A stretch of DNA of 64,000 nucleotides from Heterostelium album PN500 (taxonomy: Eukaryota > Evosea > Eumycetozoa > Acytosteliales > Acytosteliaceae): the NCBI RefSeq assembly GCF_000004825.1, contig NW_008805072.1, positions 186,001 to 250,000 of the forward strand, read 5' to 3'. Made by a program: the position numbers and the translations under genes. The notes beneath the pieces are model-generated. The model was given only the letters and a program-made list of their open reading frames with translations, had not been told where the DNA came from and did no database searches. Shown in pieces: positions 10,797 to 21,365 of the stretch. Position 1 is the first letter of the stretch; each line of letters opens with the position of its first letter.

Positions 10797-12055
10797 TTAT
10801 CGTTTACGTTTATTGGTAGAATTTTTTGAAAATGAACTTGTTGAATTATTACTATCAGATGTATAAATTTCTAAAACTTGGTTAGATGAGCATTGCTTTT
10901 CATGTGGTATAGTATCAGTACAATCATCATTGTAAGTAACATTTGGCAAGTTTGTTTGTAAATTGGCAGGTAATCCATGTGTAGATGTTCTAACTCTTTT
11001 TTGTTTAGCTACCATAGGTTGAGTAGTGTTAGAACTTGTCGAGTTGGGCAATACTGCAGGTGTTAAGTCAGGTCTGAAGCATTTGAAGAAGAGTTTGATA
11101 CAGGTGTAGCAGTTAGAGCAAGAGTAACAGATAGAGAATGTGGGAGTAGATGTAGTTGGTTTTTCTTGGTCTTGATAAACTAAGACGCTTGTAGTTATCG
11201 TCAAATAGTCGTCTAATTGTAGGTTCGTCAACATCAATCTCTCTTAAAACCTTCATAATGTGCTTGCAATAGTTACGGTAGTAGCCATGCTTAGATTGCA
11301 TGTTAAAGGAGTCTATAGACATCAACTTGACCATCTGCCCAGTCTTTTCTTTTATAGTAGCGTTGGCTTGGTCATACCGAAGTTTACTGTCTGTGGTTGA
11401 ATACAACACCGTATTCTTAAACATCTGTTTGAACAGGGCAATGAACACATACAGAAAGCAAGGATACTGTATCTCTGAATCACCTTCGAAAACAGGAGGT
11501 TGCACTTGGCCATATAGCTTACCATTGACTTCTCCACCAAGATCCTTCAATGCTTTCGGTGAAAAGACTGGCATCATATGTTCATCGTGACCAACTATCT
11601 TACTACCTGGAGGTTCAAGTTTGAACTTGACATCGCCAACCTCTACATTTGAACTGTAGTCTCTTAAGAGACTCCAAATGTCGATTGCCCTTGTTCATTT
11701 GTCACAAACAATTCGATGTCATCCAAATTACACCACAATTTAATTTAAAAAACACCTTTGGATTGAACACTTCTTCTAGACCTTGCAACTCAGTGAAACA
11801 CTTGTAATCACTGACAAAGACTATGTCAACTTTGTACGTATGTCCACCCACAATCTTCTTTTCTTTTACCCATTTATTTATTACATCAACTAATGGTTTT
11901 AATTGTTTCATAAACAAATCATAGCTTTCCTTGCCACGGTATAGAAGAAAAGGTTGTTGGCTTGTTCATATTAGAGTTGGCTCGATTGCCTCTCAAAGTT
12001 TCTCAAACATAGTTTCCTGCTTTTTAGAGTTGCAAAGCGCGTCATTTTAATAAAG
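10797..12055 (-). pseudogene. Decayed transposase-like gene of unidentified family
   Basis: Several minus-strand coding blocks in changing frames: FLLYRGKESYDLFMKQLKPL and HTYKVDIVFVSDYKCFTEL (11950-11790), then KFKLEPPGSKIVGHDEHMMP (about 11630-11575), EIDVDEPTIRRLFDDNYKRL (about 11240-11180) and a basic Ser/Thr/Asn-rich tail ending in NKRKR at 10797. The pattern (SDYKCF..L.G followed by a Cys) resembles domesticated or eukaryotic DDE transposases, but I cannot name the family. No clear terminal repeats. It could be the complementary part of the family left internally deleted at 18754-20546 (inference). Confidence 0.5.
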
Positions 12056-12239
12056 AATAGTTATTGTGGAAGAAAAAGGGGTTTCTGCGATTTTATTTTT
12101 TTTTTTTCAATTTTTGATTAAACATAAAAAATTTCAAATAATCTTGTTGCTCTTAACTATTAAAATCATTATTCTTCTATCAAGTTCTATTTAAGTAAAA
12201 GAATAAAAATTATGTTATTACAATCACACAAAAAATGAA

Positions 12240-12545
12240 TGAACTCCAAAACAATATCTATTTTTGCTTACGGATAACAATAAGATATCTGTGATTCCTG
12301 GGAAGGAGGAGCTTTGATTGTAGACAATCAACAAGTTGAATGGGTTGTTGACTACACCCTTGACTGTGGTTGTACTGATGATACGTTTAGTAACTGGGTT
12401 GTAAAGATTTCCGATTCCATTGAATGTACCATCGGTGTTACACCGGTGTAAGAGTGATATTAGTCAAAAAGGGTAATCCATTGATGGCTTTGACAGAGGA
12501 ATACTGTCCATTGGAGTAAGTAACATTAACTACGTACTCTAAATA
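12240..12545 (-). pseudogene. Fragment of a surface-protein gene, repeat unit A
   Basis: Minus-strand reading gives VNVTYSNGQYSSVKAINGLP, then after a frame change DGTFNGIGNLYNP and TTTVKGVVNNPFNLLIVYN. This parallels the better preserved unit at 12850-13179, so both derive from one repeated extracellular domain. Confidence 0.55.
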
Positions 12546-12604
12546 CAAACAGATTAGATTTGAGAGAAACAATTAGTTTAATTCTTGATCCATCATACTT
12601 ATTG

Positions 12605-12795
12605 TAATCTTCTTCTTCTTTTGCCAGTTTATTGTGTGACAAAAACGAAATCCTCAGGTACTTCTATATTCTTGGTTGCTGGTTGTTTCCTATCTTCAAC
12701 AAAAGCTTGAATTGAACATTTATATGTCGATGGTTCGTGCACAGTTGTTGATGTAATCACACCATTCTAGGGAGTTTAGAGGAATATTGATTGTT
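12605..12795 (-). pseudogene. Dead copy of the upf2 3' end (UPF1-binding tail)
   Basis: The DNA aligns by eye with about 21430-21640 of the intact upf2 gene: shared blocks include gaaatcctcaggta, cttcaacaa.agcttgaatt and gtcgatggtt. Translated, it gives KNIEVPEDFVFVTQ against KTIEIPEDFAFVAQ in the real protein, but has internal stops and lost codons. Together with the surface-gene duplication it indicates that the duplicated block once included the end of upf2. Confidence 0.75.
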
Positions 12796-12846
12796 GTCTT
12801 TCGAGAAAAATACAAATTTAATTTATTTAGTTAATTTAAAATCAAT

Positions 12847-13200
12847 TATTTACTCGAAACCAGTGGAGGTCAAGGTGTCATCGCTCTCCTCATACTTCAA
12901 AGATTTTGAACAAGACACTAGGTTATAGTAATCTGTGGATCCTGGGAAATGTAATGAGGGTGCTGGATTGTAGATAATGATTAAGTTGAATGGGTTGCTG
13001 AGTACACCTTTGATGGTGGTGTAACCGATCATACGTTTAGGAGTACCATTGTAAAGAGCAACAGATCCACTGAATGTGGCGTCCGAGTTAACAGTAACAT
13101 TTGTCAAATATGTAGTTGTAGCATCGGAGGCTTTGAAAGAGGAATACACTCCATTTGAGTAAGTAACATTTACTAACAATGGCTTTGAGCATGGGGAAGG
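12847..13200 (-). pseudogene. Fragment of a surface-protein gene, repeat unit B
   Basis: A 109-codon open stretch containing NVTYSNGVYSSFKASDATTT and GVLSNPFNLIIIYNPAPSL, homologous to unit A at 12240-12545 and in the style of dictyostelid extracellular beta domains with sequons. No signal peptide or membrane helix adjoins it; probably a relic on the strand opposite to copy 2. Confidence 0.5.
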
Positions 13201-14172
13201 ATCCAGTTATATTGAACGACTGAAATAGTTAAAGCTATTTAAAAAAAATAAAAATAACCAATTAATATAAAATGACCTATCGAATGGAAAGATATAATAA
13301 TTATAAGTTGTCAACCTACCTTGAGACAATGCCAACTAACGAAAATTGTAAAGATTGTATATTTCAACATTTTTTATTTGAATATTTTATAGGAGTAGAA
13401 TGTTTGATCCTAAGAAATGATGATATGCAGAGAATCCAAATTGAATCTACATGAATATATCTTTCTCAGTCACGCAGACGACCTTTTTGAAAAATTTCAA
13501 AAAACGTGGTAAAAATGTTGCTGCCAACAGCATTCAGATAAATTTCACCCCAATTTTGAAATTTTTTTTTACGATCAAATTTAAGTGTGGTCATATAAAT
13601 TTTTTGTCATGTTTTTAATGAAATCATTGACTTCAATATTTTTTTTTTAACTCCCAATTGAAAATATTGATGACTGAAAAGGATATACCCTTGTTTTTTT
13701 TTTTTTAAGAGTTTGTTATTTCAATTAATTGTGAATTGCAATTCACTTATTCTGTCGAAAGTTTATCTACACTCACCAAATTACAAAAAAAATTTAGATT
13801 TTTATGGTTTTCAAGGTAAAAGAGACAAAACAAAACAGGCTAGTTACAGTCTTGCCTGTAATCGTAAATCAAATAAAATAAAAAAACCACTCTGATCAGA
13901 TTAACCCCTCTATTTTTAATTTTTACATTTTTTTTAAAATTAATGTGAGGGCGAAAGGGGTTGGGAGCTAGTTTCCTTTTGGATAATAATTCAAGCAATT
14001 AAATCACCAATTTGAAACATAACACCAACATTCTAAAGCGTGCACAAAGAGGTGACCAAGTTTGATTTTTTTTTGTTATTTTATTTTAAGCATTTGAGAT
14101 ATTTTTGGCTCACCTAGGTATTTAAATAAGTCAAAAAGATTTTGAGATTTATTTATTTATCATCAAAGTTGA
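13201..14172. other. Upstream region of surface-gene copy 2
   Basis: AT-rich, with T runs near 13560-13700 and short chance frames. No gene, RNA or repeat recognised; it presumably holds the promoter of the gene starting at 14173. Confidence 0.5.
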
Positions 14173-17100
14173 ATGATGAATACAACATTGTTTCGTTCTC
14201 TAATTGTATTGTTATTTTTATTTTTTAATTATCACATAGGTATGATAGATTTTATTACAGTATACATAAACTGTAGTGCATAACAAACATTACATTTATT
14301 AATATATTCATTCATATTGGAACTTACTATATATTTAGATATTGTAAATTCACAACCATCTTTAATATATTCATATTCTAGAACTATATTAGTTGGAAAG
14401 TATTGTCCTTTTGATCAGGTCAATAAGAGAGAGTATATCGATGGCTATGCCCTATTAAACTACACGAGTAAGTTGGTGGCTACCAACGAGGCTACAATAG
14501 ATGGTACCCCTGCTACAGCGGTAACCACCTATTTCAATCATAATTTTGCTGAACAAGTATTGTATATCAACATTGTTTCACCCATTTCATCAACTGGTAC
14601 AACCATCCTAAATAATAGTGTAATAGTAAATTTAAAAGATCCAAATAATTCATCACTTTGGCAAGTACCAATTGGAAATATATCATGTTATTGTATGTAT
14701 AAATTAAAGTAAAAGAAAAGAAAGTAAAAGAACAGTTTGGATGGAGTGTATTAATATTTAAATTAATTTAAAAGCATTTAGAGATCAACCATTAATATTA
14801 AAAAGTAATGGAATAATACAAGCATCAATGTTTGATGCAAGATTATCAATTGTTACATTTATAGTTGAATTTGGACAAGTTCCAACTGACAATATCGACT
14901 GTGTTGAGGATGGTGGACAATTTAATTGTATTTGTCATCCCTACGACTATGGGTACAAATTGTATCCTGTAAGAGGAAAGATATTTTTAAAGTGTTCCTT
15001 GGCACCATTGGCAAACACGTTTACGGGTTGGGACAATGCTGTCAATGTAACATTTTCAGACAAAGGAAGAGTCAATATTGGATCGGTCTCGGCAACAGTC
15101 GACTTCCCATTTATGGCCAATTGGAATTCCAGCACGACGGTGTTTAACAATGTTACTACCGCCGTAAAAAACACAACATGGATCGACATTCAATCACAGG
15201 TGAACCAATTTAGTGTCTATGCCAATGTGTCTGATTGGAACAGTCAGTTTATCGTGTACAAGGCCGACGGAGGTGTCATCCCATCGACTGGTGTCAATTA
15301 CTATGGTAACACGTATAAACCATTGTTGGCTGATGACAAGGGAAATGCCCTGATCCATTTTGCACTTCCACAGTCAATGACAGCGGCCAATGTACCTGCC
15401 ACATTGACAAGCACGTCGATTAGTACACTCAACAATGCGTCGATTCTAGCTACCAATTATACTCACTACCGATACCCCTATAATAACACTGCTACAAGTT
15501 CACACGTAGCGTTCGATGGTGCTAGATATGTGGTCACACCCATATGGAAGTCGACCGGTGCCGCCCCGTTCATCAAGGTGCAAGCCAATTCGCTGCTGAA
15601 TAACTTTGTGCAGACAGTGAAACAGCCATTCCCCTATGGATTAAAGAAGGGTATTCCCTCGATGGGCAAGTACGACTATGCGTTTGACCAACCCGTCCAT
15701 CCCAACTTTGTGTCCAACAAGCTGACCGTGTGGGGTCCACACAATGAGCGATTGGCCGAGGGAGAGACGAACTCTGGCAAGACAGGTACACCAAGTCAAA
15801 CGCCTTTGGTCACAGTCAGCTCATTCCGAAAGTTTACGTCGCACCAGACCGTGTTTGGTTTCAAGGTCACATATAATGACGGGTTTGGATTCCAAGGTGG
15901 ATACATTCCCTTTGGTCCCGAAAATGGCCTTTATATTCGAGCAAGCGATCACTCGTACACTAACAATTACGAAGTGGAGTTGAATATCACCCAGACAGAT
16001 TATGGTCGTCGTTTCCGATTCCACTTGTTGTCACTTGATGGCAAGACACAACGTCTCTACCAGCAAAACGATGTGGCCCAGATGTTTTTCCATCAACCCA
16101 TGGTGTTGAATGTCGTGCCGCCAACTGGTCTTCTCGAATTCTCCATCGATGAGGTTTCAGAGTTGTTTTGGTCACCACCAACTGTTGGTGTCACCCTCGG
16201 CCCGGCCAAATCTACCCTCTCTTTCAAGTTGGCAACCACCACCTACCTCCCAAACATAACGGATCGTCCTGCCGTGATGATCTACAAGCGTCACAAATCC
16301 AACGTCCACGACTTTGCACAATACTTTATGGGCAAGTATGAAGACGGATATTACAAGGTTGAGGTAACCATTGATCAGGGAAGTTTCCCAGGTCCAGCCG
16401 AATACTTTATCGCGTCGTCCAACACCAACATTACCAGCGAGGCACTCCGTTCCAACCTTCTTGTTGGAGACAATGCCATTCTCACTATTGTATGCCAAAA
16501 TACCGATGAAATGGGTCCCATTGTAGGATGCGTATCGCCACCCTCCTACTCGATCAATGTCACCTCGCCACAAGAGGAATCAGTGACCCTTCAATGGACC
16601 ATCAATATCCAAGATCGTCCAAGTGGCATTGCACTCGCCAACAGCTATGCTATCGTCAGTAGCAACATCGACCCAACCCCTCGTCGAGTCAGTCTTGTCC
16701 AAGTGTCTGGCGACGTATTTAGCGGTGTTTACAGCGCCACTCACTCTGCACGTGCTGGTGCCAGCTGTGAAATATTTAAATTGGATTTAGTATTGACCGA
16801 TTCACTCGGTAATGTAGCCACCTCCATTGCACTTGGTGATCTTGATGACAATCAAATCAACGTCGATCCATTCCATTACTTGCCCGATCATATAGGTCGA
16901 TACATATCAGTGTTGTATCCCACTGCAGTCGTCGACACTGACCCACCCGTTCTTGTCGACCTGTCATTCTTCACTGCTGTTCCTGTAGACGTGTCATTGT
17001 ATAATCGTACGGTTGAATTCCAATTTACATTGTATGATCAAGTCAGTGGAGTATCGTTGGCATCTACCCCATACCTCTACGTCACTGGATTGAATGGTGA

Positions 17101-18148
17101 ATCTGCCAGTTGTGCGGGTGTCGTGATCTCCATGACAAACGACTCTCTGTTGGCCAACGCTGGCAATGTCACCTACCGATGCAATGTTGAACTTCCCTAT
17201 GGCTTTGGTTATCAGACCTCGCCAGTCGTATCCATCTATGGATACAGTGACAACAGTCGAAACTTTGGATCGCAAACATCGGCCGATCTCCTTGCCAAGG
17301 GATTCGTATCGTCATTTGCCGTCGTCATGAATAACATCCAGCCAATCATTTTGTCGACCAGCGGTATCCCCACCATCACAGCCGACGCCAAACCCATTAC
17401 CATCCGTGGACGTAGACTTATCCCCCTGGATTCTTACACATTCACTAAGGTAAATTTGTTTGTCAATGATAATCCCACAGCTGTCCAGACCGCCACTCCA
17501 TCGTTTTACTCGCATACAGTTATCACTTGTTCGCTCAATGGCAATCTATTCCAACCAACTGACAATTTAAAGATCCAAATCACCTATACATACAGTCCAG
17601 GTGGTGGTCAAGTCTTTACAAGAATCTCCAACTTTTGGAATTTAACCTATGCTCCAGCCATTCCATACAATCCTATACCAGAACCTCCTGCCGGTGCCAT
17701 TGAACCATTCAACTTTTACACACCATCCGCTGAATGTCCAGTACCTCTTGTTCTTCCACCTGACCAATGTACAGTTGTATTCCCGTCTCAAGAGACTGAC
17801 GATTCTTCATCTTCGTCTTCATCTTCATCTTCATCTTCGTCATCCTCTAATTCAGATTCTTCATCTTCGTCATCCTCCTCTAATTCAACTTCCTCTTCCT
17901 CCTCTGACTCTGGAGGTGTCACGCCACCAGGTGATGACGATGATGACAGTGAGGGTGGCTTATCAGCTGGTGCTATTGGTGGTATTGCGGCTGGAGCATT
18001 TGTATTGGCAGCTTTACTTGCACTTGCCATTGTATTTGCTAGAAGAAGATCTAAACGAAAGTCACCACCAGACCAAGAAATGGAACTTGAACAAAAGACT
18101 GTACCAATGTTTGTAGGAGGTAAAGTTAATAATATTGATGAATTTTAA
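14173..18148 (+). CDS. Surface glycoprotein, type I membrane, copy 2 (complete)
   Basis: Model: join(14173..14239, 14339..14692, 14775..18148), 1264 residues, all phases fit (donors GTATGA and GTATGT, acceptors TTTAG and AAAAG). Residues 1-20 form a signal peptide (MMNTTLFRSLIVLLFLFF). About 1180 extracellular residues follow, with many Asn-X-Ser/Thr sites, Cys-bearing segments such as CVEDGGQFNCICHPYDYGY, DTDPPVLVDL-type beta domains and an IPT/TIG-like domain. Then come a poly-Ser/Asp stalk, one membrane helix (GGIAAGAFVLAALLALAIVF) and a short basic tail. It is the intact paralogue of the truncated gene at the window start. Likely role: cell-cell adhesion or recognition, as for ComC/Tgr relatives (inference). 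C-ending codons are commoner than in neighbours. Confidence 0.88.
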
Positions 18149-18558
18149 AGACATCTTAAGAGATCTTCAACAAAACCAACCAAGTTCTAAAAATAAAACT
18201 ACTACATGTATTTAATTTTAAAACAAACACTACTCACATGTGTGTTGATCCATGGATTGTCCCAGGACAGGGCAATGTTCATCCATTGATGTTGATTGTT
18301 GGATCTGATGATTGTCGTACAATTCCAAATAATTTTAGTAATGGTAGTGTGTGTCAATCCTCGTAGAGGGTGATGATAATGTGATTGATTCAGTTATCAA
18401 ATCAAACAAATACTACTACTCTGATTCTGGAGGAGAGGAATGAACTGCTTAATTAGTAGTTCCAAAATATAGGATAAGAATTCATCAATATAAACAAAAG
18501 TTAAATCAATCAATCAACTAGTTAACATTACCACCACATTTTAAGATATTTTGAAATC
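18149..18558. repeat. 3' flank of copy 2, duplicated at 2268-2676
   Basis: Nearly identical to the flank of copy 1; similarity ends at about 18558, where this copy continues into unrelated sequence. Confidence 0.9.
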
Positions 18559-18753
18559 AGTTAAAATAACCTTTTTTATCCTCTATAGATCATACTTTCG
18601 GTAAGTTACTTCTTTTAAGGAGAGGGACTCATTTTTTGAATCTATAGTTTCTAAATGTTCATATGGATTTAAATACTGAGGAACAAAGGAAAAGGAGGAA
18701 CAATACTTTTTCTTTTTTGCTGGTGAACTAGAACTGGTAAGAGTCGAGCTGCA

Positions 18754-18790
18754 TCACTCCGAAATATTCGTAAAATTAGCATCCTCATAT
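18754..18790 (+). repeat. Imperfect terminal inverted repeat, left
   Basis: Pairs with 20512-20546; conserved blocks are catcactc and ttagcatcc. Confidence 0.55.
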
Positions 18791-18992
18791 TAACCACACA
18801 TTAATTTTTCAAAATTTAATTTTTACAATAAAAAAAAAAAAAAGGTTGTTCACCAAATTTTTACAATGATCAATATCACAATTTCAAAAATCAGAAGGTT
18901 TGCACTTTCATTTTTGCAAAAATAGCTGTTTTTCACTTTTTTTTTTTTGATGATCATTTCTTTTTAATACTGCTATTAGAATATGCAATGAA

Positions 18993-19610
18993 TTAATATT
19001 TAATAAATTTATTTAAATAAGAAAAGTCTGTGGAATTAAGAATATTATTTAAATCATAATTATTTGTACCTTCACATGCTACTTCTATCGCAGTCACCTT
19101 TCTTTTTCTTGTATTAGATTGTTCAGTACCTTCTATTATTTCACCTTTATAGTATTTTTTTGTTGTTTTATCAAACACCAAAACATCCAATCTATCTTTT
19201 ATGTTATTGACTGTGAATTCTTTATCCTCATCTATTGTTACTAAGTTGTGATCTATTAATGTTTCTAAACCTTCATTTCCTTGCTTAAACTTAATAGTAT
19301 AACACCATTCGTTGTTTTCATTGCTGTATTCAATGCTTTTGACAGTAGCAGGCCACCATGTCCCAAAGTCTCTTCCATTGACCGCTTTTCCATAAACACT
19401 CTCACCTACAGAGAAGGCAGGAATAGGCAAAAGATTTTCGTTAATTAATGGTTGTTGGTTCGCGAAAGTTGAAACTCTAGTTGTAGCAGTAGTAGTACCA
19501 TTAGTAGTAGTAACAGAGGCAGTGGTAGTAGCAGCAGCAGTGGTCGTAGTAGTGGTAGCAACCGCATTCGTAATGCTTGGATCATTCATTAGGTTTGGCT
19601 CATCATGCAC
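18993..19610 (-). CDS. Tudor-like domain protein inside the transposon
   Basis: 205 residues. An N-terminal Thr/Ala run (about residues 17-46) precedes a compact domain (YGKAVNGRDFGTWWPATVKS, then CYTIKFKQGN) that resembles Tudor/PWWP-type modules in which an aromatic WWPA turn begins a small beta barrel that binds modified tails. Fold assignment is by pattern only. The start at 19610 overlaps, in another frame, the end of the transposase-like frame, as expected if a deletion brought them together. It could be the C-terminal part of the original transposase or a second element protein. Confidence 0.5.
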   Translation of the reverse strand: MHDEPNLMNDPSITNAVATTTTTTAAATTTASVTTTNGTTTATTRVSTFANQQPLINENLLPIPAFSVGESVYGKAVNGRDFGTWWPATVKSIEYSNENNEWCYTIKFKQGNEGLETLIDHNLVTIDEDKEFTVNNIKDRLDVLVFDKTTKKYYKGEIIEGTEQSNTRKRKVTAIEVACEGTNNYDLNNILNSTDFSYLNKFIKY

Positions 19611-19611
19611 C

Positions 19612-20313
19612 CATCAAGAGATATCTTAAGTGAAATGTTTTGTGGCACTTGGCTGCCTACCGGAAACTCTCTGTTAAACGCCAACTTTAGTAGATCTTTA
19701 AGACTGATGTACGAACGCTTTCCTTCTTCTCTCGATAGAAACTGAACATTCTCCAATGTTTATGTATTATTATAAAGGTAATGAACATACTAAAGAGAAT
19801 ATTTGTTAATAATATTAACTTATCCTGTTGCATTTTCTTTACTTTTGCTAATGAATAATTCCTCGATAGTTTAAAGGTTTGGCGCAGATGAGACCACCAG
19901 CCATCTGGAATCAGTAACTCATCTTTCAATTGTGCCAGCTTTGCAATTGGAATATCATCTCTTGCGTTTCGCATTTCCTCTAACTCAATACATGGTAAGC
20001 ATCCAGATGAAATACCACAATTAGAATGGTATTTTTTACTTTTCTCATGTTTTGACAAATTTGATTCACTATATTTCTTTCCACTGGTACAGCTGCGATG
20101 TCTACAAACTGATACTTTGGTTGTTGCCGTGTTGGAACAGTAATCACAAGTTTGTTGGCAGGGTTGCTTGTGATCTTTCTTATAATGTCTTGATCTACTG
20201 GAAGAGTGGTTATATTGGAGTCCACAATTAGCATGCACACACACTACTACACCTATCAATAATAAGTATATAAAAATTTTTATATATCTATAATATAATT
20301 TATAGAGAATCAT
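19612..20313 (-). pseudogene. N-terminal part of a transposase-like gene
   Basis: Begins MILYKLYYRYIKIF at 20313, with a Cys/His-rich segment (CQQTCDYC, CRHRSC, HEKSKKYH) resembling a zinc-binding DNA recognition region, then IPDGWWSHLRQTFKLSRNYS. In another frame downstream (about 19750-19612) the coding continues as SYISLKDLLKLAFNREFP and LKISLDG, the latter resembling the first catalytic Asp region of DDE enzymes, then stops. The true start may lie inside, since the first 25 residues are hydrophobic and AT-driven. Confidence 0.45.
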
Positions 20314-20511
20314 TTTCTATTTATTATTTATAAATATTATTAAAATATATTAAAAAAATAGCTAAAAAAGCTAAATTACGAATTTCACTGTGGAGAGAGT
20401 CACTATACGCTCTCTTTTGTGTGATTAGCTTTTATTTTTATTTTTTTATTTTTTTTTTGGTGGGTTTAATGTGTGATTGTTATTTAATTTGAATTTTTTT
20501 TTATTTTTCGG

Positions 20512-20546
20512 GGATGCTAAAATTACGAGTTAATCAGAGTGATGAA
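20512..20546 (-). repeat. Imperfect terminal inverted repeat, right
   Basis: Pairs with 18754-18790. Confidence 0.55.
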
Positions 20547-20555
20547 GTTTAAAGA

Positions 20556-21083
20556 ATACCAGAGAAGTTTTTCCAAAACTCTACAAAGGAATTTAAATGT
20601 TCAAATAAATCAAATCATTATATTGAATTAAACTTTATCAATAGATCTCGTTTCCACCCCCAATTAGATTCTCTTTCATCAGATATTCGAATTGGTAAGA
20701 GAGTGGCAGCTTCATCCGGAATATACAAATGCAGTTGTAAAGAATACTTAATGAAATTACCCTCGAGATTTACTTCATCGAATGTAATAGATTATTTAGG
20801 GGAATCCAAAAATAGATATGGATCTCCATTAAAGAGCAGTTATCCCCTCACTATTATTTTACACTTGGAAGAGTTCGAAATATATATTAATTCAGTTCAG
20901 TCAATCAATGGCCAAACATCAGTTGAGAGTTTCAAATCTATGTTGTATTCTATAGGCCAAATAAAGATGGAAAGACAAGATGTATTTATTATACCAATCT
21001 GTACTGGCATATCTACACTCGATTTATTCAAAGTAAAGAATTGTTTTGATAGAATATCTATTGGATTAAACCCATGGAATTAG
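20556..21083 (+). pseudogene. 3' fragment of an unidentified gene next to the transposon end
   Basis: An open frame of about 175 codons with no ATG near its beginning (first sense codons just after 20553, stop at 21083). It includes KEFKCSNKSNHYIELNF, GIYKCSCKEYLMKLPSRF and QDVFIIPICTGISTLDLF. Balanced composition suggests a real exon. It starts within about 10 bp of the right end of the element at 18754-20546, so the 5' part was probably lost or separated by that insertion. Product unknown. Confidence 0.45.
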
Positions 21084-21365
21084 ATGAAATGAAAAGAAAG
21101 AAATAGAAAATGTGCAATGTTATAAACATATATAGTTACTTTATTCAATTTGTTTTATCAATAAATAAAAAATTAGCAAAAACCAACAAGAGATAAAAAC
21201 AGCCATTTTACTTTCTTTTGTGTATGTCGATCGATAATGAACCAAAGTAACTGGGTTTCTAATCTATTTTGTATGTAGAGCTATTCTGTTCTGTTTTGGT
21301 TGGTTTACAATTGAAATGAATTGGTTATCAATTTGATTGATTGATTGATGATTGTAATAATCTTG

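Larger units (their letters stand above)
18754..20546 (-). mobile_element. Internally deleted DNA transposon with imperfect inverted ends
   Basis: About 37 bp at 18754-18790 (catcactccga...cgtaaaattagcatcc) are an imperfect inverted match to 20512-20546 (ggatgctaaaattacga...gagtgatg). The 1.8-kb unit holds two minus-strand frames. The upstream one runs into a transposase-like ISLDG motif and then stops, so the catalytic middle appears deleted. Family not identified. Confidence 0.6.

Noticed and set aside
13272-13895. Two 60-codon plus-strand frames before surface-gene copy 2
   Set aside because: AT-driven composition and no splice continuity with the gene at 14173.
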